From the NCBI RefSeq assembly GCF_008704855.1, contig NZ_CP023691.1, positions 2,604,001 to 2,668,000 of the forward strand: 64,000 nt of DNA, read 5' to 3'. Made by a program: the position numbers and the translations under genes. Positions 9,301 to 16,891 of the stretch are shown here, in pieces (positions within the stretch are counted from its first letter, which is position 1; each line of letters opens with the position of its first letter). Source of the stretch: Streptomyces platensis. GTDB taxonomy: Bacteria > Actinomycetota > Actinomycetes > Streptomycetales > Streptomycetaceae. The notes below the pieces were generated by a model. The model was not told the DNA's origin. It saw only the letters and a list, made by a program, of their open reading frames with translations, and did not search any database.

Positions 9301-9978
9301 GCCCGGGTCGGCGCCGAGGCGGTCGGCGAGGCCGATGCGTATCTCCTCGTAGGCCGCCAGAGCCTCCGCGGTGCGGCCGGCGGCGCGCAGGGCGTGCAGC
9401 CGCAGGGCCTGGAGGGGCTCGTCGAGGGGGTGGTCCGCGCACAGCGCGAGGAGGGTGGGCAGCGCCTGGGCGGCCCGGCCGAGGGCGAGATCGGCGGCGA
9501 GGCGGGTGCACTGGGCGTCCAGCCGGCGGCGCTCGGCACGGGCCACCTCGACACCCGCGTCCGGGAGATCGGCGAGGACCGGGCCGCGCCAGAGCGCCAG
9601 GGCGTCATCGAGCAGGGCGGCGGCCCGGGCCGGATCCGCGTCGGCCAGCGCCCGGCCGCCCTCCGCCGCGAGGCGTTCGAAGCGGTGCAGATCGACGGCG
9701 TCGGGCTCGGCGCACAGCCGGTAGCCGCCGTCCACCGAAGCGATCTCGGCATGGCCCAGGGCGCGGCGCAGCCGGCCGACCAGTGCCTGGAGTGCACCGG
9801 CCGCGTCGGCGGGCGGGTCCGCGCCCCAGATGTCGCCGATCAGCAACTCCGGGGACAGCGCCCGGCCGGGTCGCAGCGCGAGGGCGGCGAGCAGCGCGCG
9901 CAGGCGTGCGCCACCGAGCGCGACGGGGGTGCCGTCGGCCCGTCCTGCCTGGGTGGTGCCGAGAATTCCGTAATGCAC
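6340..9978 (-). CDS. AfsR/SARP-like large transcriptional regulator (winged helix + BTAD + NB-ARC + TPR)
   Basis: A protein of about 1212 residues if it starts at GTG 9978 (VHYGILGTTQAG), the usual first residues of this family; the frame is open upstream to an ATG at 10116, but that adds an atypical leader. Order: winged-helix DNA-binding domain (1-90), bacterial transcriptional activation domain (95-240), a low-complexity linker (about 248-365) rich in TSYGT, HHTETHHT and finally alternating His-Pro, then an NB-ARC ATPase with P-loop GPGGAGKT (about 395-405), LLVLDNCEH (Walker B) and ATSREPL, then helical repeats of TPR type to the end. Probably an ATP-switching pathway activator. It faces the protease gene divergently; the target is unknown. 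Confidence 0.88.
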   Translation of the reverse strand: MHYGILGTTQAGRADGTPVALGGARLRALLAALALRPGRALSPELLIGDIWGADPPADAAGALQALVGRLRRALGHAEIASVDGGYRLCAEPDAVDLHRFERLAAEGGRALADADPARAAALLDDALALWRGPVLADLPDAGVEVARAERRRLDAQCTRLAADLALGRAAQALPTLLALCADHPLDEPLQALRLHALRAAGRTAEALAAYEEIRIGLADRLGADPGPELRTLHAELLRPPPSHPPTNPPPPLISGAPAPAPTGPAPHGAGLGTSYGTTPSYGTTTSYGTGTATAYGIGTPQPGPHGTGNHSTGPHNSGHHHTETHHTETHHTGNPDTATTDHPRAPHPHPHPHPHPHPHPHPRPGNLRPRLTSFVGRDADLAAIRDGLAAHRLVTLLGPGGAGKTRLSQEGAETAAAASPEAWPHGVWLAELAPVDDPQTVPEAVLTALGARETVVRGTTAEGLRAAADPTALDPLARLAEHCAGRRMLLVLDNCEHVIDAAAGLAERLLADCPGVTVLATSREPLAVPGEVLRPVEPLPDPVALRLLADRGAAARPGFRIEDDRAACAEICRRLDGLPLAIELAAARLRMLSPRQLADRLDDRFRLLTSGSRTLLPRQQTLRAVVDWSWELTDEPERAVLRRLSVFAGGCDLAAAEEVCAGDGVDGREVAGLLGSLIDKSLVVAAPAGEDGGGGEMRYRLLETVGEYAGERLDEAGERAGAERRHLVAYRELARTTDPLLRGPGQRAGMERLELEHDNLRTALRRALAAGDEHEALCLVLSLQWFWSLRDHRSDARHWATAAAALGPNPFAAPAEPAPDLHESPIDRPPPMAPEQLLEARREVRLVALASMDSDIAALRDPVLKEELAGMLTAYRTGMPQTCKVPGAMWFYAVVVTGRVDELAELVDGAVRACRDFGYEWELGYILQLRSKVFNDHPGGLGQAARDADEALRLFLRIGDAWGAAEALSGRGESHEKRGAYGAAADDYRAAMVHAEDLGAHGQILLLRCRLGAVLIEDGQAEAGERMLREVLADAAKGNSGRDTEPFARLTLATWLTATGRFQEARAELSRVHELFSPRAPDLFAGMLQALLISLDVDEGHREGLLPRFRQAMELMQDSMARMVAPDLPVVQLLTGARVLMAERGYAAGGDAARLVGAYDALRADGQVPPRIIRRDRARTEAAARALLGDSAYARAYAEGSGLSLGEATALI

Positions 9979-10150
9979 CGGCCCATTGTCGTGCAAGGCG
10001 GAAGCCGGCAGGTATCGCCTTTCGTTTTCGGGGCACGGGGACCGGGAGGAGGGGCCCGCGGACGCAGCAGTTCCGCGGGGGCCGTGCGCCGCGCGCCCTG
10101 CCGCGGTTACGGTCATGGCTGCCCCTCACCAGAACCCGGGAGCCCGCACC

Positions 10151-10957
10151 ATGACCACAGCAATCCGGCGCGCCGACCGTCGCGTCAGCCCGGTCTTCCT
10201 CGCGCTTGCCGCCGTCATGGCGGTGTCGGGGTGGGCCGTGTGGAGCGGGACGCTCGGGGACTACACCGGCGTCGCGGTGTTCTCCTTCGTGGTGTCCGGC
10301 TGGGTGGTCTCGCTGTGTCTGCACGAGTACGCCCACGCGCGCACCGCGCTGCACAGCGGCGACATCTCGGTGGAGGCGAAGGGCTATCTCACCCTGAACC
10401 CGCTGAAATACACCCATGCGCTGCTGAGCATCGTGCTGCCGGTGATTTTCGTGATCATGGGCGGGATCGGACTGCCGGGCGGTGCGGTGTTCATCGAGCG
10501 CGGCCGGATCAAGGGGCGCTGGCGGCACAGCCTGATCTCGGCGGCCGGGCCGCTGACGAACATCCTGTTCGCGGCGGTGTGCACGGCGCCGTTCTGGCTG
10601 CATGCGCTGTCGGGCGTACCGGCCGTGTTCCGCTACGCGCTGGCCTTCCTGGCCCTGCTCCAGGTGACCGCGGCGATCTTGAACTTCCTGCCGGTGCCGG
10701 GGCTGGACGGCTACGGCGTGCTCGAACCCTGGCTGTCACGGAAGGTACGGCGGCAGGTGGAGCCGTTCGCGCCGTTCGGACTGCTGGCGGTCTTCGTCTT
10801 CCTGTGGGTGCCGGAGGTCAACCGGGTCTTCTTCGACCTGGTCGACGCGATCCTGCGCGGGCTCGGCGTCTCACAGCTGGAGACCTACATCGGCCAGGAG
10901 TACTTCCGCTTCTGGCAGGGCGCACCGCAGCTCCCGCAGACCGGCGGCCTGTTCTGA
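10151..10957 (+). CDS. Site-2 protease family (M50) membrane metalloprotease
   Basis: A 268-residue integral membrane protein. The zinc motif is HEYAH (HExxH, about residue 58) in a hydrophobic segment, with the second metal-binding motif LNFLPVPGLDGYG (NxxPxxxLDG type) about 120 residues later. About six hydrophobic segments are present. No PDZ or CBS domain is attached, so it is the minimal rhomboid-like-sized form. ATG 10151 follows GGGAG by 8 nt. Such proteases cut within membranes, but the substrate cannot be inferred. It is divergent from the BTAD regulator. Confidence 0.88.
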   Translation: MTTAIRRADRRVSPVFLALAAVMAVSGWAVWSGTLGDYTGVAVFSFVVSGWVVSLCLHEYAHARTALHSGDISVEAKGYLTLNPLKYTHALLSIVLPVIFVIMGGIGLPGGAVFIERGRIKGRWRHSLISAAGPLTNILFAAVCTAPFWLHALSGVPAVFRYALAFLALLQVTAAILNFLPVPGLDGYGVLEPWLSRKVRRQVEPFAPFGLLAVFVFLWVPEVNRVFFDLVDAILRGLGVSQLETYIGQEYFRFWQGAPQLPQTGGLF

Positions 10958-11097
10958 CGGGTGGGCGGCGGCAGCGCTGACGGCCAGGCGTCAGGGCGAC
11001 TGCTCCGGCCGCTCAGCGGGGGCGCCGACGGCTCGGCGTCAGGAGTGACGCTTCCGGCGGCTCGCGGCGGCTGCGCGACGGCACGGGCCGTCGGACG

Positions 11098-11307
11098 TCA
11101 GCCGGCCGCCCCGGACCGCTGGATCTTCGCCTTGCGGAGGTAGAACCACGCCATGTTGCTGGAGATGCCCGCCAGCAGGATCCAGACGACGCCGACGAAG
11201 CTGCCCTCCACGAAGGCGACGACCGCCGCGGCCACGGAGAGGACGCACACGGCGAGGGCCATCAGGGCGAGTCGCCGGGCCGGGCCGGGCGGGGGCAAGA
11301 GGGACAT
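11098..11307 (-). CDS. Small two-helix membrane protein, unknown function
   Basis: A 69-residue protein starting at ATG 11307 (MSLLPPPGPARR), preceded by AGGAGC at a good distance. A further in-frame start at 11355 lacks a comparable ribosome site. Two hydrophobic stretches (ALMALAVCVLSVAAAVVAF and VGVVWILLAGISSNMAWFYL) are joined by a short loop, and the C terminus is basic (RKAKIQRS). I recognise no named family; small proteins like this are common in Streptomyces. The 140 bp between it and the protease gene hold only short GC-rich inverted repeats. Confidence 0.7.
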   Translation of the reverse strand: MSLLPPPGPARRLALMALAVCVLSVAAAVVAFVEGSFVGVVWILLAGISSNMAWFYLRKAKIQRSGAAG

Positions 11308-11391
11308 GGGGGCGGCTCCTGTCGGGAGTGGTCGGACCTCCCCAGTGTCCCCCATGCCCGCGCTTCCCCCGCCCCCTCCCCCTCCTCCCCC

Positions 11392-12123
11392 TCAGACGTC
11401 CGTGACCCGCAGCCCCGCGTGGGCCTTGTAGCGGCGGTTGACCGAGATCAGGTTGGCGACCAGCGACTCGACCTGGTGGGCGTTGCGCAGCCGGCCGGCG
11501 AAGACGCCGCGCATACCGGGGATACGGGCGGCCAGCGCCTGCACCACATCGGTGTCGGCGCGGGATTCGCCGAGCACCATCACATCGGTGTCGATCTGCT
11601 CGACCTCCGGGTCCTGGAGCAGCACCGCGGACAGATGGTGGAACGCGGCGGTGACCCGGGCCCCGGGCAGCAGGGCCGCGGCCTGCTCGGCGGCGCTGCC
11701 CTCCTCCGGCTTGAGCGCGTAGGCGCCCTTCTTGTCGAAGCCGAGCGGGTTGACGCAGTCGATGACGAGCTTGCCGTCCAGCTCGTCGCGGAGCGCCTGG
11801 AGGGTCTTGGCATGGCCCTCCCAGGGCACCGCGACGATCACGACATCGCTGCGCCGGGCGCAGTCGGCGTTCTCCGCGCCCTCGATGCCCAGGCCGAGCT
11901 CCGCGGCGGCGGTCTCCGCGCGCTCGGCGGCCCGGGAGCCGATGATCACCTTCTGGCCGGCCCTGGCCAGCCGGTAGGCCAGGCCGCGGCCCTGGTCGCC
12001 GGTGCCGCCGAGGACGCCGACCACCAGACCGGAGACGTCCGGGAGGTCCCAGGGGTCGCGCTTCAGGGCGGCCTTCGCACGGGTCGCGGCGTTCGGGGAC
12101 CGGGAAGCGTCAGGAGTAGTCAT
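11392..12123 (-). CDS. npdG: NADPH-dependent F420 reductase (F420:NADP oxidoreductase)
   Basis: A 243-residue cytosolic enzyme exchanging hydride between NADP(H) and coenzyme F420. An N-terminal Rossmann motif VGVLGGTGDQGRGLA is followed by IIGSR (2'-phosphate recognition of NADP) and SDVVIVAVPW. The middle has VIDCVNPLGFDKKGAY and AAFHHLSAVLLQDPE, and the C-terminal helix region has GRLRNAHQVESLVANLISVNRRYKAHAG, all characteristic of the actinobacterial family. I chose ATG 12123 because conserved sequence begins soon after; longer in-frame starts (12162, 12186) exist. No clear ribosome site precedes it, so a leaderless transcript is possible. Confidence 0.9.
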   Translation of the reverse strand: MTTPDASRSPNAATRAKAALKRDPWDLPDVSGLVVGVLGGTGDQGRGLAYRLARAGQKVIIGSRAAERAETAAAELGLGIEGAENADCARRSDVVIVAVPWEGHAKTLQALRDELDGKLVIDCVNPLGFDKKGAYALKPEEGSAAEQAAALLPGARVTAAFHHLSAVLLQDPEVEQIDTDVMVLGESRADTDVVQALAARIPGMRGVFAGRLRNAHQVESLVANLISVNRRYKAHAGLRVTDV

Positions 12124-12138
12124 GACAGCGATACTGTC
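12124..12138. promoter_or_regulatory. Short palindrome abutting the npdG start
   Basis: GACAG-N5-CTGTC lies directly before the chosen ATG. It may be a repressor half-site pair or part of a leaderless promoter. The support is symmetry and position only. Confidence 0.3.
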
Positions 12139-12247
12139 ACGCGCCGACGGCCGGCCGGTCATGCCCTCGACAGCGATCCGGCCCATACCGTCATCCGTCG
12201 CTGTGCTCCTTCATGCCCGCACCGTCATCCCTCCTCCCCCCGCCCCC

Positions 12248-13096
12248 TCACGCCTTCACGCTCCTCTCCGTCAGCCCCGTGCGCCAGTACCGCTGGAGCA
12301 CCGTCATCAGCACCATCAGCGGCACCACGGACAGGAACGCGCCGCCCACCGTGTACTGGTAGAGCACCGGTTGGCGGTCGGCGTAGCCGGTCCAGGAGGT
12401 CAGGCCCAGCTGGATCGGGTAGAGGCCGGAGTCCGAGAGCATCACCAGCGGCAGGAAGTAGTTGTTCCAGATGTGGACGAACTGGAAGAGGAAGACGGTG
12501 ACCAGCGCGGGGGTCATCAGCCGCAGCCCGAGCCCGCCGAAGATCCGGGCCTCGCCCGCGCCGTCGAGCCGGGCCGCCTCCAGCAGCGAGTCGGGGACCG
12601 CGGCGGCCGCGTAGATCCGGCACAGATAGACGCCGAACGGGCTGACCATGCTGGGGATCAGCACCGCCCAGTAGGTGTTGGCCAGGCCGATCGCGCTGAA
12701 GAGGAAGTAGAGCGGCAGGGCCAGTGCCGTGCCGGGGATCAGCACCCCGGCGAGCACCACGTTGAACAGCGCCTCCCGGCCGCGGAACGGGAACTTCGCC
12801 AGCGCATAGCCGGCCGCGGCGGACAGCAGGGTGGCGCAGACCGCGCCGGCCCCGGCGTAGAAGAGGGAGTTGGCGAACCAGCGGGCGTAGGTGCCGTGGT
12901 CGTAGGTGAGGACGTCGACGAGGTACTCGACGGGGCGCGGATGGCCGGAGAACCAGAAGCCGAAGGTGCCGAAGAGGTCGGCGCTGTTCTTGGTGGCGGA
13001 GACGGCCAGCCAGTAGACGGGGACGAGGAAGTAGAGCGCGGCGACGGTCAGCAGGGAGGCGGTGATGATCCGGTAGCGGACGGGGGGCCGGGTCAT
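12248..13096 (-). CDS. Carbohydrate ABC transporter permease (MalG-like)
   Basis: A 282-residue inner-membrane permease with about six helices and the EAA loop LLEAARLDGAGEARIFGGLGLRLMTPA that docks the ATPase. Its ATG overlaps the stop of the upstream permease gene (ATGA). It is last of the three transporter genes. No ATPase gene is present, so the importer probably uses a shared multitask ATPase (MsiK type), as many Streptomyces sugar importers do. Context points to sialic acid or a related sugar acid as substrate. Confidence 0.92.
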   Translation of the reverse strand: MTRPPVRYRIITASLLTVAALYFLVPVYWLAVSATKNSADLFGTFGFWFSGHPRPVEYLVDVLTYDHGTYARWFANSLFYAGAGAVCATLLSAAAGYALAKFPFRGREALFNVVLAGVLIPGTALALPLYFLFSAIGLANTYWAVLIPSMVSPFGVYLCRIYAAAAVPDSLLEAARLDGAGEARIFGGLGLRLMTPALVTVFLFQFVHIWNNYFLPLVMLSDSGLYPIQLGLTSWTGYADRQPVLYQYTVGGAFLSVVPLMVLMTVLQRYWRTGLTERSVKA

Positions 13097-14094
13097 CCGT
13101 GCTCCTTCGCGCGTCCGCCGGCCAGCCGCAGAAAGCCGAAGGACAGTACGCACGCCACCAGCGCGAGCAGGACCGCCTCGGCCGCCGCGGCGTGCTGGTT
13201 GTTGCCGACGAACGCCTCGCTGTAGGCGTGCAGGTTGGGGGTGAAGCCGGAGTCGATGGCGGAGGCCAGCGGGCGCAGCACCATGGGTTCGGCGAAGAGC
13301 TGGAGGGTGCCGATGATGCTGAAGACACCGGTGAGGACCAGCGCCGGCCGGATCAGCGGGAGTTTGATGTGCCGGGCGACCTGCCAGGCGTTCGCCCCGT
13401 CGATCCGGGCGGCCTCGTACAACTCCCCCGGTACGGCCTTGAGCTGGGCGATCAGCACCAGCATGTTGTAGCCGGTGAACTGCCAGGTGACGATGTTGGC
13501 GATGGACCACAGGACGGTGCCGCGGGAGAGGAAGTCGAGGTCCCAGCCCACGGCACCGGCGATCTTCACCAGCGGGCTGATGCCCGGGACGTACAGGAAG
13601 CCCCACAGGATCGAGGCGATCACGCCGGGCACGCCGTACGGCAGGAAGAAGGCGCTGCGGAAGAAGGGGACGGCGCGGGCGCTCGCGCTCTCCAGCAGCA
13701 GGGCCAGGGCGGTGGCGAGCACGATCATCAGCGGGATCTGGACGGCGCCGAAGAGCAGCACCCGGCCGAAGCCGGTCAGGAACCGGTCGTCGGCGAGCGC
13801 GTGCGCGTAGTTGGCGAGGCCCGCGAACACCTCGCGTTCCTGGCCGCCGAGGCCGAGCGGGCCGGTCCGTTCGGTCGTGAACAGGCTCTGGTGGAGGGCG
13901 TAGCCGATGGGGGCGAGGAAGCAGAGGCCGAAGAGGGCGAAGAAGGGCAGCGTGAACGCGGCCGTGGCGCGGGCGTTGCGGGCCCCGGCGCGGGAGGCGC
14001 GGCGCCGGGGGCCGCGGCGGTTGCGGCGGGCCGGCCGCGGGGTGACCGCCGCCGGCCGGCTCGGGGTGTCCCGGCTCAGCACCTCCCGGTTCAT
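13093..14094 (-). CDS. Carbohydrate ABC transporter permease (MalF-like)
   Basis: A 333-residue permease. A long Arg/Ala-rich cytoplasmic N terminus (about residues 1-45) precedes the first helix (TLPFFALFGLCFLAPIGYAL), and the EAA loop reads LYEAARIDGANAWQVARHIKLPLIRPA. It overlaps both neighbours by 4 bp, so binding protein, MalF-like and MalG-like genes are translated as a coupled set on the minus strand. Confidence 0.92.
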   Translation of the reverse strand: MNREVLSRDTPSRPAAVTPRPARRNRRGPRRRASRAGARNARATAAFTLPFFALFGLCFLAPIGYALHQSLFTTERTGPLGLGGQEREVFAGLANYAHALADDRFLTGFGRVLLFGAVQIPLMIVLATALALLLESASARAVPFFRSAFFLPYGVPGVIASILWGFLYVPGISPLVKIAGAVGWDLDFLSRGTVLWSIANIVTWQFTGYNMLVLIAQLKAVPGELYEAARIDGANAWQVARHIKLPLIRPALVLTGVFSIIGTLQLFAEPMVLRPLASAIDSGFTPNLHAYSEAFVGNNQHAAAAEAVLLALVACVLSFGFLRLAGGRAKEHG

Positions 14095-15416
14095 CCGCTC
14101 GCCACCTTCAGACCTTTGCCCTTGAGGTCGGCGAGGGTCTGGCGCTGCACCTTGGTCAGGACCGAGCGGAAGGAGCTGCCGTCGGCGAGCGCGTCGGTGA
14201 AGGCGTCGCCGAGCCGCTGGTAGAGGGTGTCCACGCCGGGTCCCCACCGCCAGCTGGTGTCGACATGCGCACCGGCGTCGGCGAAGACCTTGCTGTACGC
14301 CTGGCCGCCGAAGAAGTCCTTGTCGACGTCTAGGTCGGTGGTGGCGTAGCCGGTCTTGGCGCTGGGGAAGCCGTAGCCGCCGTCGATCAGCAGCTTGACC
14401 GACTCCGGGTCGGTGTTGAGCCAGACGGCGAAGTCGAGGGCGTCCTTGGGGTAGCGGGCCTTGGCGAAGACGGCGGTGGTGGAGCCGCCCCAGTTGGCGA
14501 AGGCCTGCTCGCCCGCCTTCCACTGGGGCAGCGGTGCGGCCCGCCACTTGCCCTTGGTGCCGGGCGCGTTGCCGACCAGCAGGGCGTCGCCCCAACTGGC
14601 GCCCACCCAGGCGGGGATGGCGCCGGTTTGCAGATCCTTGTACCAGGCGTTCTGCCGGTCCGGAATGGTCTTGACGAGCTTCTGCCGGACCAGGGACTCC
14701 CAGTAGTCGGCGACCCGGCGGGTGGGTTCGTCGTCGAGGTGCACGATCCAGGTGTCGCCGTGCGTCCCGTACCACTTGGCGCCGGCCTGCCAGGCGAGGC
14801 CGGCGAAGCGGTTGCCGTTGGTGGGCGCGAAGGTCTCGATCCAGGCGCCCTTCCGGCGGACGGCCTTGGCGGCGCTCTCGTACTCGTCCCAGGTCCGCGG
14901 GGTCGGCACGTCCCACTTGTCGAACAGGTCCTGGCGCAGGAACAGGCCCATCGGCCCGGAGGCCTGCGGGATGGCGTAGAGGCTCTTGCCGAAGACGGAC
15001 TGCTGCCACTGCCAGCCGGAGAACTTGCCCTTGTGACGGGCGGCGCCGAGCGGGGCGAGGTCCAGCAGACCGTTGTCGAGGAGGAAGCTGGGGAGGACCG
15101 GGAATTCGATCTGGCCGAGGTCGGGCGGGTTGCCGGCCTTGATGGCGGCGTGCATCTTCGCGTACTGCTGGCCGTTGACGGCCGACACCTTCTCGACCGT
15201 GACCTGGACGTCCGGGTTCTTGCGGTTCCACAGGTCGACGGGCTTGTCGATGCCCGGCACCCAGGACCAGAAGGTCAGGCTGATCCGCTGGCCCTTCTTG
15301 CGCTCCTGGGGCGCCCGGCCGTCGCCGTCGTCGCCGCAGCCGGCGAGCGCGAAGCCGGCGGCGAGGGCGGCCGCCCCGCCCAGGACCGTTCTGCGGTGCA
15401 GGGGGTTGCTGGTCAT
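14091..15416 (-). CDS. Sugar ABC transporter substrate-binding lipoprotein
   Basis: A 441-residue extracytoplasmic binding protein. The N terminus has a twin-Arg type export signal (HRRTVLGGAAALAAGFALAGC) ending in a lipobox with the acylated Cys near residue 27, then a family 1 fold: SLTFWSWVPG, IKAGNPPDLGQIEF, FGKSLYAIPQASGPMGLFLR, GGSTTAVFAKARY. ATG 15416 is the first start before this signal. It is coupled to the permease by ATGA and directly follows the broken sialidase gene, which suggests capture of sugars released outside the cell. Confidence 0.92.
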   Translation of the reverse strand: MTSNPLHRRTVLGGAAALAAGFALAGCGDDGDGRAPQERKKGQRISLTFWSWVPGIDKPVDLWNRKNPDVQVTVEKVSAVNGQQYAKMHAAIKAGNPPDLGQIEFPVLPSFLLDNGLLDLAPLGAARHKGKFSGWQWQQSVFGKSLYAIPQASGPMGLFLRQDLFDKWDVPTPRTWDEYESAAKAVRRKGAWIETFAPTNGNRFAGLAWQAGAKWYGTHGDTWIVHLDDEPTRRVADYWESLVRQKLVKTIPDRQNAWYKDLQTGAIPAWVGASWGDALLVGNAPGTKGKWRAAPLPQWKAGEQAFANWGGSTTAVFAKARYPKDALDFAVWLNTDPESVKLLIDGGYGFPSAKTGYATTDLDVDKDFFGGQAYSKVFADAGAHVDTSWRWGPGVDTLYQRLGDAFTDALADGSSFRSVLTKVQRQTLADLKGKGLKVASG

Positions 15417-15852
15417 GTCGGCTCCTCCACGGGGATGCGGCGGAAGGTGATCGTCGAGTAGGCGCTGAAATCGCCCGTCTCGTAGCGCAGTCCGACGCTG
15501 TCGCGGTCGAGGCGGACGAGGTCGGAGCAGGCGGCCGGGAGCCCGGTGACGGTGTGCGCGGTCCGCCAGGTCAGCCCGCCGTCGCGGCCGGCGCGCAGGG
15601 TCATCAGGGCGCGGGCCGACGGGTGCGCCGGCCCGGAGAACAGCAGCCCGCCGCGGTCGCCGAGGGGCAGTGCGCCGCCCTGGACGGCGGGTCCGGTGAG
15701 CCCGGCCTGCGGCCGGAGTCGGCGGCCGAGGAGACCCGGCCCTCGGCGAAGGCAAAGAGGTCCCCGGAGCACGCCCGGACCACGGCGGGGATCCGGAAGC
15801 TGGTGTACCCCTCGGTCCCGGCCCGGTACGGCACCGATCTCTCGTACGCCAT
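15413..15852 (-). pseudogene. Exo-alpha-sialidase relic with a large internal deletion and frame change
   Basis: From ATG 15852 the frame encodes a convincing sialidase N terminus (VPYRAGTEGYTSFRIPAVVR, the F/YRIP motif, then GDLFAFAEGRVSSA) for about 47 residues. Near 15705-15715 homology jumps to another frame that encodes a sialidase C terminus: QGGALPLGD, GLLFSGPAHPSARALMTLRA, an Asp-box-like DGGLTW, SDLVRLD, and YSTITFRRIPVEEPT, ending at 15413. Together only about 145 residues remain of roughly 370, so the middle, including most Asp boxes and catalytic residues, is gone. It overlaps the binding-protein start by 4 bp, so the transporter operon is still led by this relic. Confidence 0.8.
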
Positions 15853-15871
15853 GGGTCACCCCCAATGGGCA

Positions 15872-15888
15872 AGGACGTAGGATGTCCC
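15872..15888. promoter_or_regulatory. Operator matching the FadR-type site, before the sialidase/transporter operon
   Basis: Read on the minus strand it is GGGACATCCTACGTCCT, matching 14 of 17 positions of the palindrome at 16851-16867. It lies about 20 bp upstream of the sialidase relic start, where a repressor would block the operon promoter. Confidence 0.65.
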
Positions 15889-16054
15889 TCGTCCTGCGGT
15901 GACCATAGGGAGTGCCCAACTGGCCGTCAAGACGGCCCACATGACGCCTTTTCGGGTCGGCAACGGGCACACCGACACGGGGTGACATCCCGGTGAACGG
16001 GATCGGCCGGCCCCGCACCGGTGCCCTGGCCGCGCACTGCCGCACGCCGCTGCG

Positions 16055-16741
16055 TCACTGCTCGGACAGCCGCCGCCGGATGCCGTCGAAGTGCCGGTGT
16101 ATGGCCTTGACGGCGCGGTCGCCGTCGCCCGCCTCCAGCGCGTCCACGATCTCCTGGTGCTGACGAAAAGTCACCAGCGGGTCGGGCCGGTCGTCGGAGA
16201 GGTCCTCCCGCACCCGCCGCAGCGCCGCCCAGAACGCGTCCAGCACCTCGCTCAGCAGATGGTTGCCCAGCGAGCGGTACAGGGCGAGATGGAAGGCCCG
16301 GTCGGTGGCGCTCTGCACCTGCCCGCCGCGCGCCTCCTCCGCCATCCGCTGCACCAGCCCCTTGAGGACGGCGAGATCCTCGGCGGGCAGATTCCGGGCG
16401 ACGGTGCCGATCAGGCCCGCCTCCAGCGCCTCGCGGACCTCCATCAGCTCGTACAGGCTCGACTCGCCCTGGTGGTGGCGGACCGCGGCACGAAAAGCGA
16501 CGCCCTCGACGAACGGCTCCAGGGTGAGCGGGCCGACGTAGGTGCCGAAGCCGTGCCGGATCTCCACGATGCGCATGGCCTGGAGGGCCTTGAGCGCCTC
16601 GCGCACCGAGTTGCGGCTGACGTCGAGCAGGGCGACCAGCTCGGCCTCGGTGGGCAGCGGATCTCCCGGCGTCAGCCGGCCGTTCAGGATCAGCTGCTTG
16701 ATCTGGGCCTGCACATCCTCGGACATCGTCCCTCGCGCCAT
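16055..16741 (-). CDS. FadR/GntR family transcriptional regulator (FCD domain)
   Basis: A 228-residue regulator starting at ATG 16741 behind GGGAG. Residues about 8-70 form the GntR winged helix (LPTEAELVALLDVSRNSVREAL, then a wing with IVEIRHGFGTYV). The rest is an FCD effector domain, with metal-ligand-like residues in LYELMEVREALEAG, DRAFHLALYR and HQEIVDALEAGD. It is divergent from the aldolase gene, and the shared gap carries a perfect palindrome. A near match precedes the transporter operon. Most likely it represses both units until a sugar-acid ligand binds. Confidence 0.92.
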   Translation of the reverse strand: MARGTMSEDVQAQIKQLILNGRLTPGDPLPTEAELVALLDVSRNSVREALKALQAMRIVEIRHGFGTYVGPLTLEPFVEGVAFRAAVRHHQGESSLYELMEVREALEAGLIGTVARNLPAEDLAVLKGLVQRMAEEARGGQVQSATDRAFHLALYRSLGNHLLSEVLDAFWAALRRVREDLSDDRPDPLVTFRQHQEIVDALEAGDGDRAVKAIHRHFDGIRRRLSEQ

Positions 16742-16850
16742 GAATCTCCCTCTCCCGCGTCTGCCGTGCCGCCGGCCCTCCGCCACCTGCCCCGCCGTGA
16801 CCGCTGATCCTTGACCGACCGCCTGTGAACAGGTCTATTGTGCTCGACAT

Positions 16851-16867
16851 AGGACATCCCATGTCCT
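16851..16867. promoter_or_regulatory. Perfect palindrome, probable FadR-type operator
   Basis: AGGACAT-CCC-ATGTCCT, a 7-3-7 perfect inverted repeat, lies 25 bp before the aldolase start and about 110 bp before the regulator start. GntR/FadR proteins bind sites of this size. Confidence 0.75.
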
Positions 16868-16891
16868 GTCCGATCGGAGCCCGGAGCCCTC

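Noticed and set aside
6166..10980. Plus-strand open frame of about 1600 codons
   Set aside because: It is antisense to the BTAD/NB-ARC regulator and the protease region; its sequence is Arg/Gln/Pro/Gly-rich without domains, as expected for high-GC shadow frames.
10958..11097. Repeated GCGTCAGG/GACGCC motifs after the protease gene
   Set aside because: Too short and irregular to call a repeat family or a terminator with confidence.
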